A stretch of DNA of 52,450 bases. Origin: UBA7236 sp964638865. GTDB lineage: Bacteria > Bacteroidota > Bacteroidia > Chitinophagales > BACL12. Each line of letters starts with the position of its first letter. Within the stretch, counting starts at the first letter, position 1. Location of the stretch: assembly GCA_964638865.1 (NCBI GenBank), contig CAZXBG010000004.1, positions 1-52,450 of the forward strand, written 5' to 3'. The position numbers and the translations under genes were made by a program. Of this stretch, positions 1-9,514 are shown piece by piece. A model generated the notes under the pieces. That model saw only the letters and a list, made by a program, of their open reading frames with translations, was not told where the DNA came from and did not search any database.

Positions 1-113
1 GGGAGTAAATGTATTTCCAAATAATTATCTGCATGTGAAAGTTTTTGTTTTTTCCATGTGAAGACACTGCTGGGGCATTGCAGGGTGAGACGCTGCCGAT
101 TCTAATACAACCT

Positions 114-139
114 AAAAAAAATCCCGCCATTTGGCGGGA
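114..139 (-). terminator. Rho-independent terminator of the broken PKD/T9SS gene
   Basis: A perfect 7-bp GC-rich stem (122-128 with 133-139) encloses a 4-nt loop. On the minus strand it is followed by a run of eight T (114-121), so it fits a terminator for the minus-strand gene ending at 167. The 110 bases before it hold no gene that I can see. Confidence 0.85.
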
Positions 140-166
140 CCCACATCAAAATGAATAAAGCGATCA

Positions 167-2247
167 CTATTTTATTAAGGTAATCTGCTTTACTGTTGCT
201 GCGCTATGAGAAATAAATCTTAATAGATATTCGCCGGAATTCAGGTGAGAAATATTAATTTCATTTGACGTTCCATTTAGAATATCTGAGGTTAATTTTT
301 GTCCAAGTGCATTATAAATTTCTACATTCAGATCTTGATATAATTCTGATGTTTCAATATAAATAACACCTGTGGTTAAAGTTGGAAATACATTAATATT
401 CAAAAGATTTTCTGCATTAACAATTCCGGTTTGTGATACTTCAATTGTTTTGCAGCTTTGATCATCACCGTATTTATTTTCTGCATTAAGACAAACCAGG
501 AAACTTCCGGTTATAGTATAAACATGAAGAGGTTCAAATTGTGAAGAGGTAGAGCCATCACCAAAATCCCAATGATAGGTATCGGCGTCAACACTTAAGT
601 TATTAAAGGTAAATGCATTGGAAACTGAAGTATAATCATATTCGGCAGTAGGATCGTAAGGTTCAAATCTGCTGTAATCAAATGCGCGATATAATATATC
701 ATTGTCGACGGTAATTGCATCGGGAGCTGTTGTTTCTGTAGAGGTTTCTGGGTCTTGATCCTGTTGCCATAAAACATGAATTTTATTACTGATGGTACTC
801 CAATAAACAGTAGGATTTATATTTTCAAAATTTTGTTGTGCAACATAAGTTAAATTAATTGGTGGCGACCAACTCAATCCTCCGTCGGTTGAATAAAATC
901 CAAACAGATCTCTGAATGATTGTGCTTCTGAAACAGTTGGATCATCAAAATAATCGGTGTATTCTAACGGATGTGTATATACTACATAAATATATCCTGT
1001 TACCGGATCAACGGCGGCAGATGCCTGTGATGTAAATCCACAACCATAATTAGGAAGGTCTGCACCAATACCTAAAAATGGATCACCGTCTTCATCCCAA
1101 TCTACTAAAGTAAAATCAAAATATTGAACAATATCGGCACCAAAAGATTCATTCCAACACCATAATCCTGTAACACCCGGAAAATAACTCCAACCATCAT
1201 CATCAGGTGTAACATCTAATATACGCGTTGCACCTGTCCATACGTGCATCATTCCACTATTATCAATTGCCAATGCATATTTCTATCTTGTGAAGTAATT
1301 ATATCTGCAATTCCATCGGCATCGATATCAGAAATTGTATTGCCATTAAAATTAGGCATTGGCCATTCTATTAAACGTGTTCTTGTCCATGAACCGATAT
1401 CTCCATTTGAAGTTGATTTCCAAACTGCGAGGTCATTAATATTTTCTCCTGCGGCAATATATACATTTGATCCAATTGCGCGAATGGAATAACATTCGGA
1501 ACCGATTATACTATATCCGTTTAAAGTATCAATTCCGGGTAATCGAAAATGTGTAATATCCCATGTTGCACCACCATCTGATGAACGATAATATAACATA
1601 TAATCATTTTCATTTGCAGCATCATCGTTTGCGGCTAATAAATGAATATAATTAGAACCTTCCGCACATGCTGCACGTGGACATGTTCCATGCAACAATA
1701 ATGAATTTGCATCTTCTGTCCAATTTGCAGATCCAATAGCATCATTTTTAAATATTGCAAGATTATTAATTTCTTCGTGTGCAAGATACATTTCATGATC
1801 ATCAACATTAATCATTGCAGGAAATCCTGTTCTGTAAGCTTCAATACGTGTATCAGGAATTGCACCCCAGATGGCCCCATCATAACTATTAAAAAACGTT
1901 CCGCGATCGGGTCTTGCAGTTGTGGTGCTTGTAGAACCTGTCCATACAGCAGAAACAGTATTATCCGGATATACTAGTAATCTGTTTGGTGCCGATGCAT
2001 TTGTAACGAGGTCGTAGGAAGATTAACCAACATAATCTCCGGCAACTCTGGAGCCGTTTCCGTTTTTATAAAAACTTTGATCTTCCAAAGGAACACCATC
2101 CTGATCCTTTGAATATTGCATATAACTTTTATTGGATACAGCAATAGTATTTTTTTTTAACGGTTGTTGTTTGTCAGCAGTTGCGTTTTGTGCTATATCA
2201 TGCTTAATGGTGGATATAACAAAGATAATGTAGACAATTTTTTTCAT
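167..2247 (-). pseudogene. Broken copy of a secreted PKD-domain / T9SS-sorted protein
   Basis: This is a homolog of the intact gene at 2399-4486, collinear over its length: signal-like start (MKKIVYII..., ATG at 2247), repeated sialidase/BNR-like beta-propeller segments, one PKD domain (DWDFGDGS-type core, here HWDFGDGS) and a C-terminal T9SS type A sorting domain ending in QITLIK. Two lesions break it. An in-frame TAA lies near 2023-2025, just after GDYVG, and the same frame continues with SSYDL where the intact copy reads GYDL. A one-base frameshift lies near 1265-1280, where the reading DRNMHW leaves the homologous frame and AIDNSGMMHVW resumes in another. Both could be real decay or consensus errors in a draft assembly. 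No function is demonstrated. The intact family would be an exported, possibly surface-attached protein. Confidence 0.8.
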
Positions 2248-2340
2248 AGCCATAGTTTAATTTTTAAAACAATAGCGGAAAAGTATTTCTTCTTTTTACA
2301 TTTAAAACCGGATTTATGTCATTTAAGATTTCCTTTGTGT

Positions 2341-2385
2341 TAATTAACAAAAAACCCCCGCAATGCGAGGGTTTTTTGTTAATTA
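2341..2385 (-). terminator. Rho-independent terminator after the intact PKD/T9SS gene
   Basis: The core stem is 2354-2361 with 2365-2372 around a 3-nt loop, extended by A/T pairs out to 2341-2385. On the plus strand one position is a C/A mismatch. On the minus-strand transcript the same position is a G-U pair, so the fold is continuous only for the strand of the gene ending at 2399. A T run follows the stem. Confidence 0.85.
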
Positions 2386-2398
2386 TTTTAAGTTAATA

Positions 2399-4486
2399 TT
2401 ATTTACCAACTGTAATTTGACGAGAAGTAAACGCACCATCTTGTGCAGATACTTTAACGATATAATTACCGGTAGCCAAAGTAGTAACATCAAAATTTAC
2501 AGAACCTGTAAATGCAGAAGTTGCAATCACTTTTTCTCCTAAAGCATTATACATTTCAGCATATAAAGTGCCGAAATTTCCATTTACTGTAACTGTTACA
2601 TTTGTAGTAGCAGGCGTAGGGAAAACAGATATTGCCTGATTTAATGCATAGTTAATTACTGCAATACCAGCGTCAACAGAAATTACTTTACAAGTATTGT
2701 CATCATCATATTTGTTAGAAGCAACTAAACAAACGTTGTAGTCACCAGTTGCAGCATAAACGTGTGAAGGATTTTTAGATGTTGAATTTCCACCATCACC
2801 GAAATCCCAATCATACGCATCAGCATCAACTGATAAATTTGTGAAGCTCAATAAACCACCATCAGCAGTATAATCATACTCAGCAGTAGGTGGATAAGGA
2901 TTGAAACGTGCTTCATCAAAACAACGATATTGCATATCATTCATACCATAAGCATCCGCAGCAACTTGTCCAGCGTCCAAAGATGTACCGGGTTCCTGAT
3001 CCTGCATCCAAATTGTATGAACGCAACCATCAACAACTCTATCGTAGCAATATGGAAATACACTTTCGTATTGTTCATGTGCAGTATAAGTCATATTTGT
3101 AGGTGCTGACCAGGAAAGGCCACCATCATCAGAATAAGTTCCGAAAACATCACGGAAAGACTGCGCTTCTTCAACCGTAGGATCGTCGAAATAGTCAGTA
3201 TTTTCGATAGGATGAGTATACATCAGATATATTCTACCGGTAGCTTCATCAATGGAAGCATTGGGCATAGAAGTAAATGTAACTCCATCATACATACCAA
3301 GATCGGCGCCAATTCCTAAGAATGGATCACCATCTTCATCCCAGTCTATTAAAAGACCATCGATATACATTGGTGCACCTGCAACCATTGTAGAATTCCA
3401 GTACCATAAACCGGAAAGACTTGGGAAATAACTCCAACCTTCTGCTACATCATCATCAAATAACCAATAGTAACCAGACCAAATATGAAGAATACCTGCA
3501 TCGTCTAATACCATTTCGTGGAAACCATCTGTAGTTTCAATTGTATCAGCAATACCATCGGCGTTAACATCTGAAGTTTGATCAAGATCACCTTGGTAGT
3601 TACATAAACCGGTTTCAATTATTGTTTCTAATGTCCAAGTTCCGGGATCTCCATTTGATGTAGAGGTTAAAAGAACAAGGTTAGTCCAGGAAGAACCGTA
3701 AAGAATATAAACAGTATTACCGTCGACAGCTATTTGGTAGCAGTCAGCCGATAATGAACCAAAACAAGTAGCTGCATCTAAAGGTAAAGTTGAATTCAAT
3801 ACAGTATAAGTAGCACCACCATCGTCAGATCTTGAGAAATTAATAGCAGTAGGTGTTCCGGTATTCGGACTTACCAAGTAGATATCGTCAGTTCCGCTTG
3901 GGCAATAAGCACGTGGCCAAAGACCTGCATGTTGTCCGGAAACCGGAAGAGTAGTCCAGTCAGTATTACCAATAGCTGAGTTTGCATTCATGTTAATTAA
4001 AACACCATCATGGGAAAGAACAACTTCATGATCCATTACGGTAATAATACTTCCAAATCCTGATCGAACAGGTTCCACTCTTCCAGTTGGAGCAGCGCCC
4101 CAGGTAGCTCCATCAAAATGATTGAAGAACATTCCTCTGTCGGCCCATGCTCCATCAGCAACGTTGGAACCTGTGAAAATAACAGAAATTGTTCCGTCAT
4201 CATAAGCTCTAACACGATCCATTGCTGCAGAGTTAGTTTGCAGGTCATAACCTGTAGCTCCAACATTGGTTCCTGTGCGGGAACCTGATTTTGCATAAAA
4301 GGTTTCGCCATTAATTGGTGTTCCGGTAGCATCATCTTTTACTACGGGTTGATAAGGAACTGCTGTTGCAGTTTTGAATTTCTCCATCAAAGCAGCCTTG
4401 TCATGGGTTTTAGTCTGTATTGCAGACTGTGCAAACAAGCTTACGGACAGTAAACCTGTTGCAAATAATAGTATTAATTTTCTCAT
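2399..4486 (-). CDS. Secreted PKD-domain protein with T9SS type A sorting domain
   Basis: This 695-aa protein starts with a clear signal peptide (MRKLILLFATGLLSVSLFAQ). Its large central part has repeated sialidase/BNR-like phrases (DDGGATY, DDGGLSWSAP) suggesting a beta-propeller, plus a calcium-type aspartate-rich stretch (DVNADGIAD). A PKD domain lies at about 533-604 (DWDFGDGG core). A T9SS type A sorting domain lies at about 619-695, with a conserved FPTPATTNV start and GNYIVKV near the end. T9SS cargo of this type crosses the outer membrane, and the sorting domain is normally removed. No catalytic residues are recognisable, so binding or adhesion is only inferred. It lies directly upstream of the broken homologous copy, which indicates a tandem duplication. 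Confidence 0.88.
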   Translation of the reverse strand: MRKLILLFATGLLSVSLFAQSAIQTKTHDKAALMEKFKTATAVPYQPVVKDDATGTPINGETFYAKSGSRTGTNVGATGYDLQTNSAAMDRVRAYDDGTISVIFTGSNVADGAWADRGMFFNHFDGATWGAAPTGRVEPVRSGFGSIITVMDHEVVLSHDGVLINMNANSAIGNTDWTTLPVSGQHAGLWPRAYCPSGTDDIYLVSPNTGTPTAINFSRSDDGGATYTVLNSTLPLDAATCFGSLSADCYQIAVDGNTVYILYGSSWTNLVLLTSTSNGDPGTWTLETIIETGLCNYQGDLDQTSDVNADGIADTIETTDGFHEMVLDDAGILHIWSGYYWLFDDDVAEGWSYFPSLSGLWYWNSTMVAGAPMYIDGLLIDWDEDGDPFLGIGADLGMYDGVTFTSMPNASIDEATGRIYLMYTHPIENTDYFDDPTVEEAQSFRDVFGTYSDDGGLSWSAPTNMTYTAHEQYESVFPYCYDRVVDGCVHTIWMQDQEPGTSLDAGQVAADAYGMNDMQYRCFDEARFNPYPPTAEYDYTADGGLLSFTNLSVDADAYDWDFGDGGNSTSKNPSHVYAATGDYNVCLVASNKYDDDNTCKVISVDAGIAVINYALNQAISVFPTPATTNVTVTVNGNFGTLYAEMYNALGEKVIATSAFTGSVNFDVTTLATGNYIVKVSAQDGAFTSRQITVGK

Positions 4487-4519
4487 AGCATTAAAAATTT
4501 CGTTATTAAACAGTTTTTG

Positions 4520-4527
4520 TAAAGATA
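4520..4527 (-). promoter_or_regulatory. Possible -7 promoter element of the PKD/T9SS gene
   Basis: The minus strand reads TATCTTTA, one base from the Bacteroidota TAnnTTTG element, about 33 nt upstream of the ATG at 4486. No good -33 element is seen. The rest of 4528-5020 has no gene or repeat that I can recognise. Confidence 0.35.
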
Positions 4528-5021
4528 TAAAGTTATAGTTAATTTATGTAAAATGGTTGAAAAATCGGTTAAATTTTAACTATTCGGAAAAAATGACAAT
4601 TTCAATACCGTTTTTTGAATTTGGAAAGCCGGGAGAGACTTTTGAAAGTGCGCTCTAACATAATTGACTTCCCTCAACTGAAATATTTCAAAGGGTGTGA
4701 AGTTGGGATTGGGAACCAGAACCTTAAAATTTTCGGGTATTGAACCTTTTTTTTCGTGATGGATTGTTATTTCAAATTTTTTATCTAATCTGTTTAATCT
4801 GCCTTTCTGATTTTAGTATAAATATCGTCATTAAGGAAGGGATTGTTAGTTTGGGATCATTTAGCATCAAATAAGTGCACTAAAATTTATGCTGGAATTC
4901 AAAACCGGAACATCGATGCGTTTTATTTATGGATTTATTGAATACTCAAAAAAGTGATTCCTAAAGAATGAAAGTAAAAATCATTAAACCAACGCAGGAA
5001 TTTTTGGGGAGATTGAGGGAA

Positions 5022-5049
5022 TAAAAAAAGGAGACCAAAACTGATCTCC
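5022..5049 (-). terminator. Terminator of the histone H1-like gene
   Basis: An 8-bp stem (5030-5037 with 5042-5049) has a 4-nt loop. It is complete only on the minus-strand transcript, where one pair is G-U. A T run (5022-5029) follows it on that strand, 24 nt after the stop codon at 5074. Confidence 0.8.
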
Positions 5050-5073
5050 TTAATTTTTTTAAGCTACTAAATT

Positions 5074-5439
5074 TTACATAGCACCACCATTTCCGTTTAC
5101 CGGAGGTGTTGCAGTTGTTTTAGCTTTTTTAGCACTGGCTTTTTTCTTTGCCGGAGCTTTACTTTTTTTCGTTGCTTTTTTACCAGCTTTCTTAGCAGCT
5201 TTTTTTGCTGCAGGACGACCGCGTTTACCAGCTTTTTTTGCAGCAGCTTTTTTAGGAGCTTTTTTTGCGGCAGCTTTTTTAGCTACTTTTTTAGGAGCGG
5301 CTTTTTTAGCAGTTGCTTTTTTAGCAGTAGCTTTTTTTGCAGTCTTCTTAACTGTTTTCTTAGCTACTTTTTTAGCAGCAGCTTTTTTGCCGGCAGGACG
5401 TCCACGTTTGCCAGCTGATTTTTTTGTTGATTTTGCCAT
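5074..5439 (-). CDS. Histone H1-like, AT-hook-containing nucleoid protein
   Basis: This 121-aa, extremely basic protein is built almost entirely of KKA/AKK/KKT repeats, like the histone H1 C-terminal tail and the bacterial Hc1-type proteins. Two copies of the AT-hook core (GKRGRPA, near residues 10-16 and 72-78) point to minor-groove binding at AT-rich DNA. The tail ends in a short non-basic stretch (PPVNGNGGAM). Low-complexity ORFs can be spurious, but this one has its own promoter-like element, an ATG start and a strand-matched terminator. The role in compacting or shaping the nucleoid is inferred from composition. Confidence 0.85.
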   Translation of the reverse strand: MAKSTKKSAGKRGRPAGKKAAAKKVAKKTVKKTAKKATAKKATAKKAAPKKVAKKAAAKKAPKKAAAKKAGKRGRPAAKKAAKKAGKKATKKSKAPAKKKASAKKAKTTATPPVNGNGGAM

Positions 5440-5460
5440 TGGAAAAATATTTGGTTATTG

Positions 5461-5490
5461 CAAAATTATACATAAATTTATATTATCAAA
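5461..5490 (-). promoter_or_regulatory. Promoter of the histone H1-like gene
   Basis: The minus strand carries TAATTTTG (5461-5468), an exact TAnnTTTG match, with TTTG (5487-5490) 18 nt upstream. This is close to the 19-21 nt spacing known for Bacteroidota sigma-ABfr promoters. The start codon is at 5439. The remaining 5491-5835 is AT-rich non-coding DNA with no other feature seen. Confidence 0.65.
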
Positions 5491-5835
5491 AAAAAAATAA
5501 AAAATAATTGTTGATTTTCACATGTTTTGCACATTATAGTATACAAACTATTATCTAAATTATCCTTTTAAACGGTTTTATGTGATTTAAGTGGCGTTTT
5601 AAGTTCTTATTTATCTATTTTCAACTTCCTTATTTTCATTTTTTGACTTTCAATTGTGTATAAATATTTTCATTAGTGCTTTACAAAATTGTATTTATAC
5701 ATCAATGGAAAGGATAAAATGATATTTATCACCCTGAACAGCTCAAACTAATGCGGCCAATTTTTTACCTGTGAAGTGAATTTATCGAATGTCAAAATTA
5801 CTATTCACACCTTATTCACAATTAATTTCTTAATC

Positions 5836-6342
5836 TCAATAAACTGTATTTTCAATTTCTCTGACATACGCAATATAGTCAGTTGATATCAAATTAGTTG
5901 ATCCAATACTTCTCAGCATAGTAATAATTTGACCTCTGTGATAAGTTGAATGGTTCATGCAATGTAAAATGATCTGCCAATGTTTTGTCTGATTGTCGTT
6001 GCCATTTAAAGTTTTGTAGAAACAAGTGGTTTCAAAATATGCATCACTGCGTGTTTGTATAAAGCGGTGAAAGTCGACAGACTGTTGAATGAAATAAAGA
6101 TCGTACCCGGCAAAAACATCATCGTATTCTTTGTTTGGCCATGTGTTGAGCGATATACCCTGCAAGCGGTTCAGCCAGATTACTTGTGCATCCCATATAT
6201 GGTAAATCGTTTTTCGGATACTTGGAAAACTGCTTTCGATAAGTTTGTCACTAATATCTTCCGGAGATGATCGTATTAATTCAACCACTCGTTTATTGGC
6301 CCAAACATTATAGTCGCACAGGGAAGTTAATAAAGTTTTCAT
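5836..6342 (-). CDS. DinB family protein
   Basis: This 168-aa protein has the DinB/YfiT four-helix bundle signature. It starts with the LxxYNxWAN motif, has YHIWDAQ around His48, and a MNHSTYHRGQI block carrying His131 and His135. The three histidines are the usual metal ligands of the fold. Family members are metal-dependent enzymes, often thiol-dependent transferases, or damage-inducible proteins of unknown substrate. The length is typical. It sits alone between the H1-like gene and the T9SS plug gene, with no operon partner that identifies the substrate. Confidence 0.85.
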   Translation of the reverse strand: MKTLLTSLCDYNVWANKRVVELIRSSPEDISDKLIESSFPSIRKTIYHIWDAQVIWLNRLQGISLNTWPNKEYDDVFAGYDLYFIQQSVDFHRFIQTRSDAYFETTCFYKTLNGNDNQTKHWQIILHCMNHSTYHRGQIITMLRSIGSTNLISTDYIAYVREIENTVY

Positions 6343-6463
6343 ACGGTAGTATTTAAATCTGCATCTAATGTAAGAAACAATATGACAGCAGAAAGATATC
6401 TGTCTGTTTAATGTTCTTACTTCAGTCGGTTCGAAATTCTCGCGGGTGAATATTGCAGCACAT

Positions 6464-7810
6464 TCACTTTACCGAATTAAACATCGAGCATCCGATAATG
6501 CGGTCGTAGTCACGGTCGTACATATGCTGATAAATAAATAACTGGTAGTCGTTCTCCGATTCGAAATGATTTCCTTCTGTGTAGATAAGTTCTCCTTTGG
6601 AAGATTCAGCACCTTTATACATATACATGTAGTTGTAATATCCTTGTTTCAGGTATAAGGAAGCAGTGTATTGTTGAAGGTCATAATCATAGGTCATTTT
6701 GTTTTGGTCGTTCATTTGGTTATTGTTCAATTCACCAAATACATATAATTCGCCGGAGGTAATTACATAAGGATACTTCAAAACAAAGTTCACCATTGCA
6801 TAATCGCCTTCTGTATTTACGTCATTGGTGAGATCGGCTTGCAATACAAATTGACCATTGATATCAGTTTCGTAGAAATACTTTTGATAAAGTCTGCTTT
6901 CATCCACATTTACGTAAACCTGGTATTTGCCATTTTCCTTTGTAATTTTCCTAACCATATCTGATTGAAAGTTCAATGTTTTAGTATCGAAGTGCCTGTA
7001 TTCTTTTCCTGCTGTAAACACCAAATCATCCTTATCATAGGTTAACAGATCGTTCGTTATCATTCGGGGTTTACTATTGTAGATCGCATTGTCATATCTC
7101 CCGTTTTGAAAAAGTGTAACGCGTATCTCATCAAGTGCATGTGATATGTCAAGGTTTCGGATATCGACGGTAAAATTTAATTCCTGATAATTATTCCGGT
7201 ATTCGATCAGATTTGGACGGTACACTTTTGCATTTATGGAAGCAAGTTCCTCCCACACAAAAAAACGTTTAACTATCAATGGAACTTCTCTATTATCCTC
7301 CTCCCATACTTTTACAACATAATTACCACTCACTTTAAAATCGATATTGTCATTCGGGAAATTTACAGAATAGTGTGTGTATGCTTGCAGTGTTCCAAAT
7401 GAAAAGGAATAGTTGTCTATAGTATTTTCTTCATAACCGTCTAAATAATCGTAAGTGGTGAGATTAGAAACCTCCCAGTTCTGGTCGCAATGTTGAAAGG
7501 TATAATAATAATTGCGGACTCCACCTCTCAGGTCATCAAAACTAAAAACCAGTTCATCTTCCGAGTCCAGAAGAAGAATTGGATATGCCAATTGCAGATC
7601 ACTCCTGTTTAGTTGAACTGTTTTCAAATTGGTATTATTAACTTGTTCCTCTATAATGGATCCTGTAATATTTGAAATCTCAATTGTATCCATTTGAAGT
7701 GTATCAGGTTGGGGTTGGGCAAACAAAACACACCTATATATATATATAGTACAAAAAAGCAGTAGCTTTTTGGAATCGAAATTGTGTAGACTATGTTTAT
7801 ATGACTTCAT
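6464..7810 (-). CDS. Type IX secretion system plug protein (DUF5103-type)
   Basis: This 448-aa exported protein (ATG at 7810; the frame also has an upstream TTG at 7822) has a signal-like segment ending in CVLFAQ. It resembles the DUF5103 family, now called the type IX secretion system plug protein. Recognisable features are the LAYPILLLDSEDELVFSFDD opening of the domain, the aromatic-rich YYYTFQHCD and DYLDGYEEN segments, and a later block with YVNVDESRLYQ and LYVFGEL. In the T9SS translocon, Plug closes the lateral pore of SprA when PorV is absent. No sprA or porV gene lies in this window. Many cargo genes nearby carry T9SS sorting domains, but Plug genes are generally not linked to cargo. 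Confidence 0.78.
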   Translation of the reverse strand: MKSYKHSLHNFDSKKLLLFCTIYIYRCVLFAQPQPDTLQMDTIEISNITGSIIEEQVNNTNLKTVQLNRSDLQLAYPILLLDSEDELVFSFDDLRGGVRNYYYTFQHCDQNWEVSNLTTYDYLDGYEENTIDNYSFSFGTLQAYTHYSVNFPNDNIDFKVSGNYVVKVWEEDNREVPLIVKRFFVWEELASINAKVYRPNLIEYRNNYQELNFTVDIRNLDISHALDEIRVTLFQNGRYDNAIYNSKPRMITNDLLTYDKDDLVFTAGKEYRHFDTKTLNFQSDMVRKITKENGKYQVYVNVDESRLYQKYFYETDINGQFVLQADLTNDVNTEGDYAMVNFVLKYPYVITSGELYVFGELNNNQMNDQNKMTYDYDLQQYTASLYLKQGYYNYMYMYKGAESSKGELIYTEGNHFESENDYQLFIYQHMYDRDYDRIIGCSMFNSVK

Positions 7811-7877
7811 ATTACGCTGCAATTTACCAATTAAGATGCCAATTTAATTACTGACATTTGTAAAAAATTTACCGGAT

Positions 7878-8660
7878 ATGGATATCTCTGTTGATGCAAA
7901 AAAGATCGCCTTTGAAAGACTGCTCACTATAATGGATGAATTGCGCTCTCAGTGCCCTTGGGATAAAAAACAAACCATTCATACTTTGCGTAATCTTACT
8001 ATTGAGGAAACCTACGAATTGGCCGATGCAATAACAGATACAAACTGGAAGAACATAAAAGAGGAGTTAGGCGATATTCTGCTGCATATCATTTTCTATT
8101 CAAAAATAGGAGAGGAGCAAAATGAATTTTCGATAGCGGATGTTTTGAATGCCCAATGTGAAAAACTCATACACAGGCATCCACATATTTATGGTGATGT
8201 AAAGGTTAAGGATGAGGAAGAGGTAAAAAAGAATTGGGAGCAATTGAAATTAAAAGAGGGTAAAAAATCTGTATTACAAGGTGTACCACAAAGTTTACCT
8301 GCAATAATAAAAGCATATCGCATTCAGGAAAAGGCTGCCCAGGTAAAATTTGAATGGGAAAATACTGCACAGGTATGGGATAAGGTAGAGGAAGAATTAC
8401 AGGAATTTAAAGAAGTTGCACTCAATCCGAATCCTGATAAAAAGAGGATGGAGGAAGAATTTGGTGATCTGTTATTTTCTCTTATTAACCTTTCGAGGTT
8501 TATTCAAATTGATCCTGAATCTGCATTAGAGCAAACCAATAAAAAATTTATCAAACGATTTCAATACATAGAACTAAAAGCCGCAGAACAAAATAGATCG
8601 TTAAATGATATGACGCTTGCGGAGATGGATGCACTTTGGAATGAAGCAAAGAGGAATTGA
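7878..8660 (+). CDS. mazG: Nucleoside triphosphate pyrophosphohydrolase MazG
   Basis: This 260-aa protein has the all-alpha NTP pyrophosphatase fold in two MazG repeats. The first repeat holds CPWDKKQT followed by the metal-binding EExxE...ExxD pattern (EETYELADAI, then EELGDILLHI). The second has EEELQEFKEV and EEFGDLLFSL. Family members hydrolyse all canonical NTPs to NMP and pyrophosphate, acting in house-cleaning and, in some bacteria, lowering (p)ppGpp during starvation. Length and architecture match the E. coli-type enzyme. It is divergent from the plug gene and convergent with the sulfotransferase-like gene, so it is probably its own transcription unit. Confidence 0.95.
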   Translation: MDISVDAKKIAFERLLTIMDELRSQCPWDKKQTIHTLRNLTIEETYELADAITDTNWKNIKEELGDILLHIIFYSKIGEEQNEFSIADVLNAQCEKLIHRHPHIYGDVKVKDEEEVKKNWEQLKLKEGKKSVLQGVPQSLPAIIKAYRIQEKAAQVKFEWENTAQVWDKVEEELQEFKEVALNPNPDKKRMEEEFGDLLFSLINLSRFIQIDPESALEQTNKKFIKRFQYIELKAAEQNRSLNDMTLAEMDALWNEAKRN

Positions 8661-8734
8661 GAAACAGTCGAAAAAGATTTTCAATTTTCAATTTTCGATT
8701 TGTTAATTTAAGGCATTAATGTGAGCTCAGGTTC

Positions 8735-9430
8735 TCAACTATATCCCAGGTATTTTATTAGCTCGGGATCAAGTTTGGAGCCAATTGATTTCAAGTCATC
8801 AGGGGAGATCTTTTTCAGATAGTCTTTATTCAAAAATTCTTCCTTTTTATTGCCTGTAAAACGTTTTGAAGCGTATACTTTTTTTGTGGTCTTTAATTTT
8901 TGTAGCGGGGATAGATTGATAGAAACCCCTATTCTATTTAATACTTCAAGTGGTTCGGTCAAGAGATCGGAATAACGAATAAAAATGATTTTTTGTGTTT
9001 CTTTTGAAAAGTTCATCCACCTTCCATAAAACAAATTATATTCTTCTATATAATGATAGTCAGGAGTTTTCCAGTTGTTTTTTTTACTCCAGTTCACATA
9101 ACTGTTAAACCAGTTATAGGCGTCTTTGGATACTATAATATATAGGTCGGGAATTTTATTTTGAGGCAAAGCATTTTCAAAATCGGTGAAATGGCTAAAG
9201 GATTCTGTATTGTTGAACTGTGGTTCCGGGATATTTTTTTTATTGTCGTAAAGACGAAAATGTTTATGTGTTATTTCATTCCTAATTTCGCCATTTAGAA
9301 AAATACAATTTGGGTAATTGAGGTTTATAAGTGTTTCCAGATAATTTGTACCACTGCGCTGTAATCCATAAAGCAGAATCTTTTTTGTTGATTCCCGGTT
9401 AGCAAAAAACCTATTGCGCAAGTTAAACAT
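8735..9430 (-). CDS. Sulfotransferase-like protein
   Basis: This 231-aa protein is counted from the ATG at 9430; the frame also extends to a TTG at 9451. Near the start is a 5'-phosphosulfate-binding-like loop (LLYGLQRSGTNYLE, around residues 19-32). A strand-helix of the 3'-phosphate-binding type follows (IVSKDAYNWFNSYVNW), and then IRYSDLL. This is the arrangement of PAPS-dependent sulfotransferases, and it resembles the short sulfotransferase-like proteins of polysaccharide loci. The acceptor is unknown. No signal peptide or glycan genes are adjacent. An upstream terminator separates it from the TonB receptor gene, so it is probably transcribed alone. Confidence 0.65.
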   Translation of the reverse strand: MFNLRNRFFANRESTKKILLYGLQRSGTNYLETLINLNYPNCIFLNGEIRNEITHKHFRLYDNKKNIPEPQFNNTESFSHFTDFENALPQNKIPDLYIIVSKDAYNWFNSYVNWSKKNNWKTPDYHYIEEYNLFYGRWMNFSKETQKIIFIRYSDLLTEPLEVLNRIGVSINLSPLQKLKTTKKVYASKRFTGNKKEEFLNKDYLKKISPDDLKSIGSKLDPELIKYLGYS

Positions 9431-9464
9431 ATAGCGAAGATAAAGCGCCAAAGGTTATAAAAAC

Positions 9465-9495
9465 AAAACGGCTCTTCGTAGGAAGAGCCGTTTGT
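9465..9495. terminator. Strong terminator between TonB receptor and sulfotransferase genes
   Basis: A perfect 9-bp stem (9469-9477 with 9482-9490) has a GTAG loop and A/T-rich flanks on both sides. It lies 20 nt after the TonB receptor stop codon at 9515 and would end that minus-strand transcript. Confidence 0.9.
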
Positions 9496-9514
9496 TTAAA
9501 AATTTGAAATATTG

